A stretch of DNA of 64,000 nt from an uncultured Pirellulaceae bacterium. Its GTDB lineage: Bacteria; Planctomycetota; Planctomycetia; Pirellulales; Pirellulaceae. A program made the translations under genes and the position numbers. This document shows positions 26,837 to 38,859 of the stretch, piece by piece. The notes beneath the pieces were generated by a model. The model ran no database searches. It was not told where the DNA came from and saw nothing but the letters and a program-made list of their open reading frames with translations. The stretch lies in NCBI GenBank assembly GCA_938084685.1, contig CALKGE010000002.1:90796-154795 (forward strand), in the 5' to 3' direction. Numbering within the stretch: position 1 is the stretch's first letter; each line of letters begins with the position of its first letter.

Positions 26837-29263
26837 TCACTTCACAAACAGGAAGTCGTACGAGTTCATCATGACCCATACAAAGTCCTCGATTCCCCGC
26901 CGACGATTGTCCGAGGAAAATAACTGCTGACCAATTTGTATTTCTTTTTGAGTTGGTAAACGGCCCACGATTCGTAAGCTGATTTCCGTAATAAGTTGAC
27001 CTTCGTTTCGGTCACTTGCAGCCAAACGTGTGATCGCTCCATCCGTGGCCTGGATCTTCTTTTCAATTTCCGGTGCATTCAGCAGGTGTAGTGCCTGCGC
27101 CATGGTTGGATCGCCACTGCTTCCACATTCACAGGGAGATTCTCGTAGATTGCGACCGAACGTATCAAGGAAATAGGATGGAAGCTGGTTATCCCAAAGT
27201 TCGATGGCACGTGTACCTTGGGGATGCCCCGGATAGCTCTCGGCCACTCCGGTCACCTGACAGATCGCATCCAGCATGACTTCGGCCGGAAGTCGCCGTA
27301 TCAAATAGTGACTGTATGCCTGGTCATCCATCTTGTTCGAATCGGTAGGTGTGCTTGATAACTGGAAAGTATGACTGTTCAGGATTTCCCGCATCAGATG
27401 TTTGATGTTGAACTGATTTCCTGTCAAAGTGCTGGCCAGGTGGTCGAGTAGTTCTGGATTAGTGGGTGGGTTCGTTTCCCGGAAATCATCTTCAGGCTCG
27501 ACCAGCCCACGGCCCATCAAATGTTTCCAGACTCGATTGGATATCAGGCGCGAAAAATACGGATTATCTGGTGAGGTTACCCAGCGGGCCAGTTCCGGTC
27601 GCGGATCGGTTGTGTTGTCAGCCGTGGTCGGAGAACCTGCGAGTGGTTGTGTTGCCACCGCCTTGTTAACTACCGGAATGGCAATCGACTTATGTCCCGG
27701 GTGGTAGACCAACTCGCGGTTGTCGTCCAGTTTGTCCCGTTGCATCCCGTTGAAGTATCCGGCGAGTCCATAAAAGTCTGCCTGCCCCCACTTTTCAAAT
27801 GGATGGTGGTGGCATTGTGCACAGTCCATTCGAACTCCCAGGAACGCCTGGCTGATTGTTTTGGTGGCATCTTCGGGAGTACGCTGACTGCGATAGAAAT
27901 TTGCCGGGCCAACATTCCCGGTGTTGCCTGTGGCAACAATGATATCGTAGACCCACTCGTTGTACGGACGGTTTTGCTCAACTTGCTGACGAAGCCAGCG
28001 ATAAAATGTGTAGGCGCTGCGACTTCCGATGATTTTGGAATTAACCATCATGATGTCTGACCAGCGTTGGGACCAGTAGTCGACAAATTCTTCAGAGTTC
28101 AACGCGGCTTCGATGGCGACCGCTCGTTTGTCCGGTGAACGGTCAGCAACAAATTCGCGAATCTGCTCAGCAGTAGGAATCGTTCCTGTCGCTTTGACCA
28201 TCAGGCGTCTCAGGAATGTGGCGTCATCACATATCTGCGAGGGGCTGATTCGCAGCTGCTCCCACTTGTTCCAGGTGAGGTCATCGATCCTGTTTTGACT
28301 GGAGAACCAGTCCGGACGAACAGGTGTCACCACGCCGGGACGTGGAATCACAACCCGAGCGACTTCGACATGCCCCATGTAATTGATGGTGATAGCCGCT
28401 TCCCCGGGAAGTTTGCCGGTTTCAATGACACCTTCCGGGCCACAGTCGGCGATGACTTCCGTGTTGGTGCTGTAAATGGATGCCCGCGTGACGTCACGTT
28501 GACTTCCATCGGTATAGGTGGCTATGACTCGGAGCTGCTGTTGTGAATGCGGAGCCATCAATCGCAGAGCTGGAGTGACTTGAATGTCACGGACGGTGGG
28601 GGTGTCTTCACTTCCCCAGGGCGTCCCCTGATTAATCCATTCCCGTAACAGCTCGGCATCCTGCGAGTCCGGTGTCATTCTTTCACCACCGCCGTGAGCG
28701 ACAATTCCTGTTGCTTTGCTGTAAATCAAGCTCTGTTCAACGGCACCCGGGAAGACTCGGCGTCCACGTGCCTGTCGTGTTAAAGCCTCGTAATCGGTCG
28801 CCGGGTCAAAACCGAACACGCTCAACTGAAAGCCGTTCTGACCTCCCGCTCTTCCATGACAACCTCCGCCGTTGCAATTCAACTTGGTGAGCATCGGGAT
28901 GATGTCCGTCTCAAAATTGATCGGCGGATACGCCGAATAACCACGAACGTGCACCGGAATGACATGCTGGAAATCGTCGATTTGCACCTGGATCCGAGTA
29001 CTTCCTTCCGATAGTCCCATTACCAGTGAATCAGAAAGCGTGGCAATCGATGCGTCATCGATCTGCAGCGTTGCCGAGGAAGTGAGATCGACAAACGTCC
29101 CGTCGCTGCGGCGACCAGTAATCAGTAGTTGCGTCTGGCGATTACGTCCACTGATTTCGACGACCGCCGGCTCGATCGTGATCGAGTCATAATTGTCGGC
29201 GCATAGCGAGTGGCTGCTCGCTATTGCCAGTAGTATTGCCAGGGAAATTCGAAAAATAGACAT
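26837..29263 (-). CDS. Ig-like (BIG2)-DUF1549-DUF1553 protein with CX4CH haem-type motif
   Basis: 808 residues from the ATG at 29263, with a signal peptide (MSIFRISLAILLAIASSHSLC) whose Cys21 could act as a lipobox cysteine (HSLC). The upstream frame to 29332 has no leader. Residues 25-108 form an Ig-like bacterial (BIG2) domain. A CNGGGCH motif (130-136) is CX4CH, not CxxCH. A second BIG2-like unit (about 240-325) with LRVIATYTDGSQRDVTR precedes DUF1549, which contains CAQCHHHPFEKW, and DUF1553 with NRVWKHLMGRGLVEP. A TATAAT on the minus strand at 29270-29275 is only six bases before the ATG, so the transcript may be leaderless. It is first in the trio with DUF1501 and PPC. Confidence 0.9.
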   Translation of the reverse strand: MSIFRISLAILLAIASSHSLCADNYDSITIEPAVVEISGRNRQTQLLITGRRSDGTFVDLTSSATLQIDDASIATLSDSLVMGLSEGSTRIQVQIDDFQHVIPVHVRGYSAYPPINFETDIIPMLTKLNCNGGGCHGRAGGQNGFQLSVFGFDPATDYEALTRQARGRRVFPGAVEQSLIYSKATGIVAHGGGERMTPDSQDAELLREWINQGTPWGSEDTPTVRDIQVTPALRLMAPHSQQQLRVIATYTDGSQRDVTRASIYSTNTEVIADCGPEGVIETGKLPGEAAITINYMGHVEVARVVIPRPGVVTPVRPDWFSSQNRIDDLTWNKWEQLRISPSQICDDATFLRRLMVKATGTIPTAEQIREFVADRSPDKRAVAIEAALNSEEFVDYWSQRWSDIMMVNSKIIGSRSAYTFYRWLRQQVEQNRPYNEWVYDIIVATGNTGNVGPANFYRSQRTPEDATKTISQAFLGVRMDCAQCHHHPFEKWGQADFYGLAGYFNGMQRDKLDDNRELVYHPGHKSIAIPVVNKAVATQPLAGSPTTADNTTDPRPELARWVTSPDNPYFSRLISNRVWKHLMGRGLVEPEDDFRETNPPTNPELLDHLASTLTGNQFNIKHLMREILNSHTFQLSSTPTDSNKMDDQAYSHYLIRRLPAEVMLDAICQVTGVAESYPGHPQGTRAIELWDNQLPSYFLDTFGRNLRESPCECGSSGDPTMAQALHLLNAPEIEKKIQATDGAITRLAASDRNEGQLITEISLRIVGRLPTQKEIQIGQQLFSSDNRRRGIEDFVWVMMNSYDFLFVK

Positions 29264-29269
29264 GAGATT

Positions 29270-29275
29270 ATTATA
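29270..29275 (-). promoter_or_regulatory. Candidate -10 element, six bases before the ATG at 29263
   Basis: An exact TATAAT on the minus strand, followed by six bases and the ATG. A start site seven bases downstream would fall at the ATG itself. No good -35 was found. Confidence 0.3.
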
Positions 29276-29314
29276 AACAGTCTGACGTGATAACAGAATG
29301 TTTATCCGACGGAA

Positions 29315-29324
29315 CCCCCCCCCC
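29315..29324. repeat. Homopolymer of ten cytosines
   Basis: Ten C in a row, read directly, about 52 bases upstream of the ATG at 29263 and in the gap to the next gene. Prone to slippage or sequencing error. Confidence 0.7.
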
Positions 29325-29432
29325 TTAGCCACCGAACAATGGCCTGCAGACCTGCAGGGGAAGCTTCAGCCAGCCAAGAGGTTCAATTCGAGGAGGCTCG
29401 TTCAGGAAACGATGTCTGGTGTACTGAGCTGC

Positions 29433-30839
29433 TTATGCAATGATATCCTTCACCACATGACCGTGGACATCGGTGAGTCGATAGTCCCTGCCGCTGTAGC
29501 GGTAGGTTAATTGTTCATGATCCAGACCCAATAAATGCAGGAGTGTCGCGTGCAGGTCATGGACGTGTACCTTGTTCTCCATTGCGGCGAAACCAAATTC
29601 GTCACTTTGTCCGTACGTCATTCCACCCTTGACGCCTCCACCGGCCAGCCACATCGTAAACCCATGGTGATTGTGGTCTCGACCATTTCCGTTTTCCGCC
29701 ACGGGTGTTCGGCCGAATTCGCCACCCCAGACAATCAATGTATCTTTAAGCAGGTCGCGTTGTTTCAGGTCCTGGATCAGTGCGGCTATCGGTTGGTCAA
29801 CCATTTTTGCTTTCTGAGCATGGTTTTTGATGTCACCATGGTCATCCCAGGGCTGTCCGTTGCCATAGAAAATCTGAACCATACGAACTCCGCTTTCCAC
29901 CAGCCGTCGGGAAGCGAGACAGGCATCAGCAAACTCGCCATTGCCGTACGCATCACGGGTCGCCTGAGTCTCTTTGCTTAGATCGAAGACATCCTGAGCC
30001 TCTGTCTGCATGCGGAATGCCATTTCCATGGATTCGATCCGAGACTCCAGTGGGTTAGACTTGCCACCACGCGCCTGAAGATGAAGTTCATTCATTTTCT
30101 GGAGTACATCAAGTTGCTCACGTTGTGACGACTTGCCGATCTGAGTGTTATTGATGTGGCGGATCACATTTTTCGGATCCATTTTGGAGTTGTTGATGTG
30201 GGTTCCCTGAAAAATACCAGGCAGGAAACTGTTGCTCCACAACTGGGGGCCGACGACTGGCTTACCGGGACAGAGTACGACAAAGCCTGGGAGGTTCTGG
30301 TTTTCAGTACCAAGGCCGTATAGCAACCAGGACCCCATGGCGGGGCGCGTGGGCTGCGTTTCACCACTGTTCATCATCAAAAGTGAAGGTTCGTGGTTAG
30401 GAATATTCGTATGCATCGACCGAATGACACAAATGTCATCGATCACGCCGCCCACATGAGGAAAGAGCTCACTTACCTCGATTCCGGATTCGCCATACTT
30501 CTTGAACTTGAAGGGGGACATGAGTAATCCGCCCGTCTTTCGTTCGGTTTTCAGGTCTGCATTCCCCGGACGTTGGCCGTTGTATTTTTCCAGAGCTGGT
30601 TTGGGATCAAATGTGTCGACTTGCGACGGACCACCGTTCATGAACAGGTGAATGACATGCTTGGCACGGGGCGCGAAATGAGGTGCTTTGGGTGCCAGTG
30701 GTTTGTCGCTGAGGGATGCAGGAGCGGCAGCTAGCGTCCCATCGCTAGCCATGATTCCGGCCATCCCCAGCACACCCAGACCGGTCCCCATTTTCTGAAT
30801 ATATTCGCGTCGGGTTAATCCATAACGATAAGGTGTCAT
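29433..30839 (-). CDS. DUF1501 protein, RDHN type, Tat-exported
   Basis: 468 residues; leader with twin arginines (GLTRREYIQKMGTGLGVLG). Landmarks: [71 protein letters not shown] and a final [17 protein letters not shown]. It shares the RDHN and HDLHAT boxes with the gene at 5612-6994. Both follow a PSCyt1-DUF1549-DUF1553 gene, here 39 bases upstream. Substrate unknown. Confidence 0.9.
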   Translation of the reverse strand: MTPYRYGLTRREYIQKMGTGLGVLGMAGIMASDGTLAAAPASLSDKPLAPKAPHFAPRAKHVIHLFMNGGPSQVDTFDPKPALEKYNGQRPGNADLKTERKTGGLLMSPFKFKKYGESGIEVSELFPHVGGVIDDICVIRSMHTNIPNHEPSLLMMNSGETQPTRPAMGSWLLYGLGTENQNLPGFVVLCPGKPVVGPQLWSNSFLPGIFQGTHINNSKMDPKNVIRHINNTQIGKSSQREQLDVLQKMNELHLQARGGKSNPLESRIESMEMAFRMQTEAQDVFDLSKETQATRDAYGNGEFADACLASRRLVESGVRMVQIFYGNGQPWDDHGDIKNHAQKAKMVDQPIAALIQDLKQRDLLKDTLIVWGGEFGRTPVAENGNGRDHNHHGFTMWLAGGGVKGGMTYGQSDEFGFAAMENKVHVHDLHATLLHLLGLDHEQLTYRYSGRDYRLTDVHGHVVKDIIA

Positions 30840-30878
30840 TTTGTAATTCCTGAAAGCGTCTGTATGCTTCGTGTTGAG

Positions 30879-34082
<3,204 letters not shown>

Positions 34083-34096
34083 GGCTTAGAATGTGT

Positions 34097-34108
34097 ACCT
34101 AATTAGGT
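34097..34108. promoter_or_regulatory. 12-bp perfect palindrome upstream of the PSCyt1 gene
   Basis: ACCTAATTAGGT reads the same on both strands and lies 15-26 bases before the ATG at 34082. It could be an operator. The remaining 170 bases of the gap to 34278 show nothing I recognise. Confidence 0.25.
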
Positions 34109-34277
34109 GGGATAGGTTTTTGGAGGTTGGAACGAGCCATTCTAACACAGAGCTCCTGAACGACTCAATTGCACTGCATTATGTCCAGGTTGCCGACGGG
34201 CGAGGCAGTTTGCGTTTTGGCAATACCACACCCATGGAACATCTCGGGCGCAAAAGGAGAGTTGCGACGGCTCGCGT

Positions 34278-35621
34278 TTAGACCAATTCAGTAATGGGAT
34301 CCATGGGGATCAAATAACGAGGACGACCGGTGGGATCCACGATGGTTGTCGAACTGGTATCGATTCCAAGATTGTGATACAGCGTTGCGAATATTTCCTG
34401 AACATGAACGGGGCGACTGTGAGCACGTTCACCGAGACGGTTCGTGCTACCCAATGCCTGGCCGTTTTTCATGCCGCCCCCAGCCATGTAAGCGCAACTG
34501 ACCTGAGTCCAGTGGTCGCGGCCGCCGTTGGCATTGATACGAGGTGTTCTTCCGAATTCACCCCAGACCAGTACGGTGACATTGTCGAGCATTCCTCGCT
34601 CTTCCAGATCGGTGACGAGTGCGGCGACCGCCTGGTCAATTCGCGTTCCATGGTGGCGAACCAGACCTTCATTGTCGCCGTGGCTATCCCAACGACCATA
34701 GGTCAGGGTGACACATCGGACCCCTACTTCGACAAGGCGACGAGCCTGAAGCAGGAGCTCGTTATTTGTGTCCGCACCATCGTACTTGTACTTAAACGGT
34801 TTACCGTCACCATACCTGGCACGGATTGCAGGATCTTCCTTGGAAACGTCCAAAGCGTCGACCAGTTTGCTCGATGTCAGCACGTCAAATGCCTGCTGCT
34901 GGTAGGAATCCAAACCCTCTAATTGTCCTGTCGAGTCAATGCTGACCTTCAGACGATCGAAGCTTTTCAGAACCGCCTTACGATCCGCCAGACGAGCAGT
35001 AGAAATTCCCGTCAGTTTCATGTCGGCAAGTCCCTGCCCATCCGGAATGAAAGGAGCAAAGGTGGGGCCCAGAAATCCTGGTGTTCCCGGACTGCGCCAT
35101 ACGCCGTCTGTTTTCATCCCGATGTAAGGTGGTACGCTCGGATCTACCGGACCTTGTAGTCGATGCAGCACACTTCCCAGTGCGGGTCGACCCCCCAGAG
35201 CTCGCATCTCCGCATGACGGAAACCTGTCATGCACTGAAACGAATCATGACGCCCTTCACAACCAACGACAGCTCGCAGTACCGTTGACTTGTCCATGAT
35301 CCCAGCGATCTTTGGAAAACATTCTCCAATCTGGATGCCTGGGACGTTGGTGGAAATAGGCTTAAACGGTCCGCGAATTTCTTTAGGAGCCTCAGTTTTG
35401 ATTTCCCACATGTCCTGATGAGGAGGACCACCTCCCAAAAAGACATTGATCACTGCCTTATGTTTCATCGAGGACCCGGTTTTGGCTTCCGCCCGGAGGA
35501 TGTCCGCCATATTGAGTCCAAATGCTCCTACACCTAACGCGCCGATTTTCAATACGCCACGTCGGCTGATCCCGTCGCAAAATGATCCCTTAGGGGGTTT
35601 TTTGCCGTAAATAGAAAGCAT
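34278..35621 (-). CDS. DUF1501 protein, RDHW type, Tat-exported
   Basis: 447 residues. The leader is long: a basic stretch, then SRRGVLKIGALGVGAFGL with twin arginines. A good ribosome-binding site, GGAGGG, sits about eight bases before the ATG. Landmarks: NVFLGGGPPHQDMWEIK, CEGRHDSFQCMTGFR, YGRWDSHGDNEGLVRHHG, WGEFGRTPRINANGGRDHW and MAGGGMKNG. No DUF1549/DUF1553 partner is adjacent; a 195-base gap with a palindrome lies between it and the PSCyt1 gene. The ABC-F gene upstream ends 123 bases before the ATG. Function unknown. Confidence 0.9.
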   Translation of the reverse strand: MLSIYGKKPPKGSFCDGISRRGVLKIGALGVGAFGLNMADILRAEAKTGSSMKHKAVINVFLGGGPPHQDMWEIKTEAPKEIRGPFKPISTNVPGIQIGECFPKIAGIMDKSTVLRAVVGCEGRHDSFQCMTGFRHAEMRALGGRPALGSVLHRLQGPVDPSVPPYIGMKTDGVWRSPGTPGFLGPTFAPFIPDGQGLADMKLTGISTARLADRKAVLKSFDRLKVSIDSTGQLEGLDSYQQQAFDVLTSSKLVDALDVSKEDPAIRARYGDGKPFKYKYDGADTNNELLLQARRLVEVGVRCVTLTYGRWDSHGDNEGLVRHHGTRIDQAVAALVTDLEERGMLDNVTVLVWGEFGRTPRINANGGRDHWTQVSCAYMAGGGMKNGQALGSTNRLGERAHSRPVHVQEIFATLYHNLGIDTSSTTIVDPTGRPRYLIPMDPITELV

Positions 35622-35744
35622 CTGGACTTCCCTCCATCGATAAATTGCCCATTACCTGTATCGGTAATTAATAGGGGCTATTATAAGTAGCAGGCAGTTA
35701 TGATGCCACGTTGAAGTAACGTCGCCCACTAATTCAGGGGGTGG

Positions 35745-37532
35745 CTAGTTGTCCAGCATGGAGAGCTCTTCCCAGCGAAGCATCGCTGTTTCCAGCTCTT
35801 TTTCAAGCAATTTCAGCCGATCACTCGTCGCCTTGATCTCTTCGGCCGAACTTTTATAAAAGTCAGGTGCAGACATCGTGGAGTGAATGGCACTGATGTC
35901 GGATTCCAGATTCTCAATTGCCAGAGGCAGTTTTTCAAACTCCTGCTTCTCTTTATACGTTAATTTCCTGTGACGAGCTGTCTTGGTGCTGGCCGTTGGT
36001 TTTGAGGCTGATGGCTTAACCGCTTGGTCAGGCTGCGTTGCCTGCGAGGATTGACGTAACCAGTCATCATAGCCGCCGTCGTATTCCTTGAATCGCCCGT
36101 TCTCGATCGCAATCGTACTGGTCACCACATTATTGAGGAACGCTCGGTCATGACTCACCACAATCACCGTTCCTTCAAACGCGAGTAGTCGTTCTTCGAG
36201 CAATTCCAGCGTCTCCGTGTCCAGGTCGTTGGTTGGTTCGTCGAGTACGATCAGGTTGGCTGGTTTGGCAAAAAGTTTTGCCAGTAAAATTCGATGACGC
36301 TCACCCCCAGAAAGAAACTTTACCTGCATCCGCGCCCGTTCCGGTGTAAACAGAAAGTCCTGCAGATAACCGAGCACGTGTTTGGCATGGCCGTTCACGG
36401 TAATCTTTGTGGCACCCTCGCCAACATTTTCCTGTACCGTCTTTTCAGGATCCAATTGTTCACGTAACTGATCAAAGTAAGCGAGTTCGATGTTGGTGCC
36501 GAGTCTGACGCTGCCCGATTGAGGTTTGAGTTGTCCCAGCAGGAGTTTGATTAATGTAGTTTTTCCAGAACCATTGGGGCCGATGATGCCAATTCTGTCA
36601 CCTCGCATAATCGAAGTCGAAAAAGACTGGACGACAGGTTGGCCACCATAACCGAATGTGATCTCTTTAGCTTCCACCACAAGCTGCCCGCTTTTTTGAG
36701 CCTGCTGAATTTGCAGGTTGCTCGTTCCGCTACGGTCTCGGCGTTGACTGCGTTCCAACCGCATCTTCTTCAGTGCTCGCACTCGACCCTCATTCCGCGT
36801 CCGCCGGGCCTTGATCCCCTGACGAATCCAGGCTTCTTCTTCGGCCAGCTTTTTGTCAAACAGCGCATTCTGTTTTTCTTCTGCCGCTAACGCTTCTTCT
36901 TTACGCACCAGGAACGTGTCGTAGTCGCAGGTCCAGTCAAAGATGCGTCCCCGATCAATTTCCAGAATCCGCCGAGCGATCTTTCGCAGAAACGCTCGGT
37001 CATGTGTTACGAATATCAGAGCGCCTTTCCAATTCGCCAGGAACCGCTCGAGCCATTCGATCGATTCGATGTCCAGATGGTTGGTTGGTTCGTCCAGACA
37101 TAATAAATCTGGCTCTGACACGATCGCCTGAGCCAGTAACACTCGACGTTTCCATCCGGACGAAAGTTCGTTGCATTGTGCGTCCAGGTCCAGCTGCATG
37201 CGCGAGGCAAGCTGTTCGACTTTCTGAAGTTGCTCCCATTCGGCCAGCGAGCCGTCAGCCAGTCCCGTCATTATAGTGTCCCGAACGGTGCCGGGCATGT
37301 CCTGAGGCACTTGCTGAGGTAGCCAGGCTACCGTTTTGTCCGGCGCCAAAACGACCTGCCCGTCATCTGGTTGCTCAAGTCCCAGAATGAGACGCATCAA
37401 CGTTGTTTTGCCGGCACCATTGCGTCCCAGCAGTCCAATGTGCTGATGTTCTTCAATCCGGCAACTTGCGTTGTCCAGCAACGTTGGCCCGCGATAGCCA
37501 ATCGTGATATTTTCCAGAGCTACAATCGACAT
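35745..37532 (-). CDS. ABC-F family ATPase (Uup-like)
   Basis: 595 residues, no membrane segments. Two nucleotide-binding domains: GRNGAGKT (36-43) and GPNGSGKT (318-325) Walker A motifs, LSSGW and LSGGE signatures, CLDEPTNHLD and VLDEPTNDLD Walker B boxes, and VTHDRAFL and VSHDRAFL H-loops. The linker with WIRQGIKARRTRNEGR and the C-terminal coiled coil match the Uup subfamily. ABC-F proteins act on the ribosome (translation or antibiotic protection) and Uup-type members also affect DNA branch handling. The alpha/beta hydrolase gene ends only six bases upstream, so they are probably co-transcribed. Confidence 0.93.
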   Translation of the reverse strand: MSIVALENITIGYRGPTLLDNASCRIEEHQHIGLLGRNGAGKTTLMRLILGLEQPDDGQVVLAPDKTVAWLPQQVPQDMPGTVRDTIMTGLADGSLAEWEQLQKVEQLASRMQLDLDAQCNELSSGWKRRVLLAQAIVSEPDLLCLDEPTNHLDIESIEWLERFLANWKGALIFVTHDRAFLRKIARRILEIDRGRIFDWTCDYDTFLVRKEEALAAEEKQNALFDKKLAEEEAWIRQGIKARRTRNEGRVRALKKMRLERSQRRDRSGTSNLQIQQAQKSGQLVVEAKEITFGYGGQPVVQSFSTSIMRGDRIGIIGPNGSGKTTLIKLLLGQLKPQSGSVRLGTNIELAYFDQLREQLDPEKTVQENVGEGATKITVNGHAKHVLGYLQDFLFTPERARMQVKFLSGGERHRILLAKLFAKPANLIVLDEPTNDLDTETLELLEERLLAFEGTVIVVSHDRAFLNNVVTSTIAIENGRFKEYDGGYDDWLRQSSQATQPDQAVKPSASKPTASTKTARHRKLTYKEKQEFEKLPLAIENLESDISAIHSTMSAPDFYKSSAEEIKATSDRLKLLEKELETAMLRWEELSMLDN

Positions 37533-37538
37533 GGGAGC

Positions 37539-38846
37539 TTACTTGGATTTCAGCCCCACACTATTGAACGAGACGACGTCGTATTGATCGGATGCTTTAC
37601 CGCCCGTATCGACGAATTCGAGTTTTGGAAAACCAGCGACGGGAGTGTCACCATAGGTCTTTCCCTGATAGAGGTTGCGGTACGCCCTCTGGGGGAGTGT
37701 TTTTGGTATCCGCCCTACTTCTTCTCCGTTTCGCAATATGGCAAACTGCTGAATTCCACTCTCAAAATCAGCATCCGCCTTCCAGGTGACCAGCATGCCC
37801 TGATCCGTCAGCTTAGCAGCAACCGTTGTGATGGCTGGTGGAGCAGTCACGTCACTCACCGCGCCGGTCTTTACAAACTCGGCCCACTTCTTCGCGTAGC
37901 CCTGGTTCGGAAGCCAGGATGCTTCCAGCGGGTCGCCATCATATTTAGCAGCTGCTACAGGTTGAGTCGATTCGAGCGCCGCCAGATACGCATCGTCCTG
38001 ATCGATAGCCTCAAGCGGTTGGCCAACCACCTCTGGCAGACGCATGGCAAGTGTCGTGTCGAAAAACGGAATCGCCAGGTAACGTGAATCACCCGTGTCG
38101 TGCCCGGTCACCGGATCCGGTGTAAAAGCGATCAGCCCTCCGCGGCTGCGGTAATCCTTGAACATGGCCAGGCTGTAATCCCAGGCGACGTGAAATCGTT
38201 CATGGTCTTTTTCCTTGAGCCCCGGGTTGGCCATCATCGGTATCTGCATCGCGGCATCAGGTATGACCGGAGCTTCGATCTCTCCCTTCTTCCAATAACC
38301 GTAAGCTGTGCCGGACTGAAACCAGATGGAGACAATCCGCTCCGGGTATCGCATTTGCAGCAGACTGGCCCAAAACCCGCCTCCGGAGTGGCCCCATAAG
38401 CACCAGGGTGCCGAGGCAATTTCGGGATGGTCTGATTCCGTCGCCAGTTTCTTCAGTGAATGAATCAGAACATCGCCGGATCCGTTTCGCGGGTCACACC
38501 AGAGTCTGCAACTTTGTTCAGCTGCCTGTCGATACGAAGGACCCAAAAGAGCACAATCCCATTTGGCAGCCAAGGCTTGCCAGTGAATATCATACGCTGC
38601 AGTCTCGCCAGATTTGCAGGCTCCAACACCACAGCCATGTTGATGAATGATAATGCCCCGAATCTGCTTGGCACCTGCGGGTACCCAGAGAGTGTGCGTG
38701 ACGCCGATCTGAAGCCCGCCGTCACGGCCAGTCGGTTCGTAATTGACACTGTAATAAGTCCCTTCGATACCCTGTGCCAGAGTTGTCGAAAAGATGAGTG
38801 CTATCAGTGCGCACAAGATACGCGTTGGTGTAGTCATGGTGTTCAT
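37539..38846 (-). CDS. Alpha/beta hydrolase, exported
   Basis: 435 residues from the ATG at 38846 (a second ATG at 38837 also possible); the frame opens further up at 38966 but there overlaps the DUF1552 gene. Signal peptide ends near TTLAQG. HQHGCGVGA gives an oxyanion-type stretch, and GHSGGG carries the nucleophile serine. A later TPDPVTGHDTGDSRY segment may hold the acid or histidine. A fibronectin-like C-terminal part (ITTVAAKLTDQGMLVTWKADADF ... YDVVSFNSVGL) follows, a layout common in secreted planctomycete esterases. It lies 13 bases after the DUF1552 stop, part of a tight leftward run. Confidence 0.82.
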   Translation of the reverse strand: MNTMTTPTRILCALIALIFSTTLAQGIEGTYYSVNYEPTGRDGGLQIGVTHTLWVPAGAKQIRGIIIHQHGCGVGACKSGETAAYDIHWQALAAKWDCALLGPSYRQAAEQSCRLWCDPRNGSGDVLIHSLKKLATESDHPEIASAPWCLWGHSGGGFWASLLQMRYPERIVSIWFQSGTAYGYWKKGEIEAPVIPDAAMQIPMMANPGLKEKDHERFHVAWDYSLAMFKDYRSRGGLIAFTPDPVTGHDTGDSRYLAIPFFDTTLAMRLPEVVGQPLEAIDQDDAYLAALESTQPVAAAKYDGDPLEASWLPNQGYAKKWAEFVKTGAVSDVTAPPAITTVAAKLTDQGMLVTWKADADFESGIQQFAILRNGEEVGRIPKTLPQRAYRNLYQGKTYGDTPVAGFPKLEFVDTGGKASDQYDVVSFNSVGLKSK

Positions 38847-38859
38847 TTCGAATGAGTGT

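Noticed and set aside
29263..29332. Longer start of the BIG2-DUF1549 gene at 29332
   Set aside because: The extra residues have no leader character, whereas a signal peptide begins at 29263.
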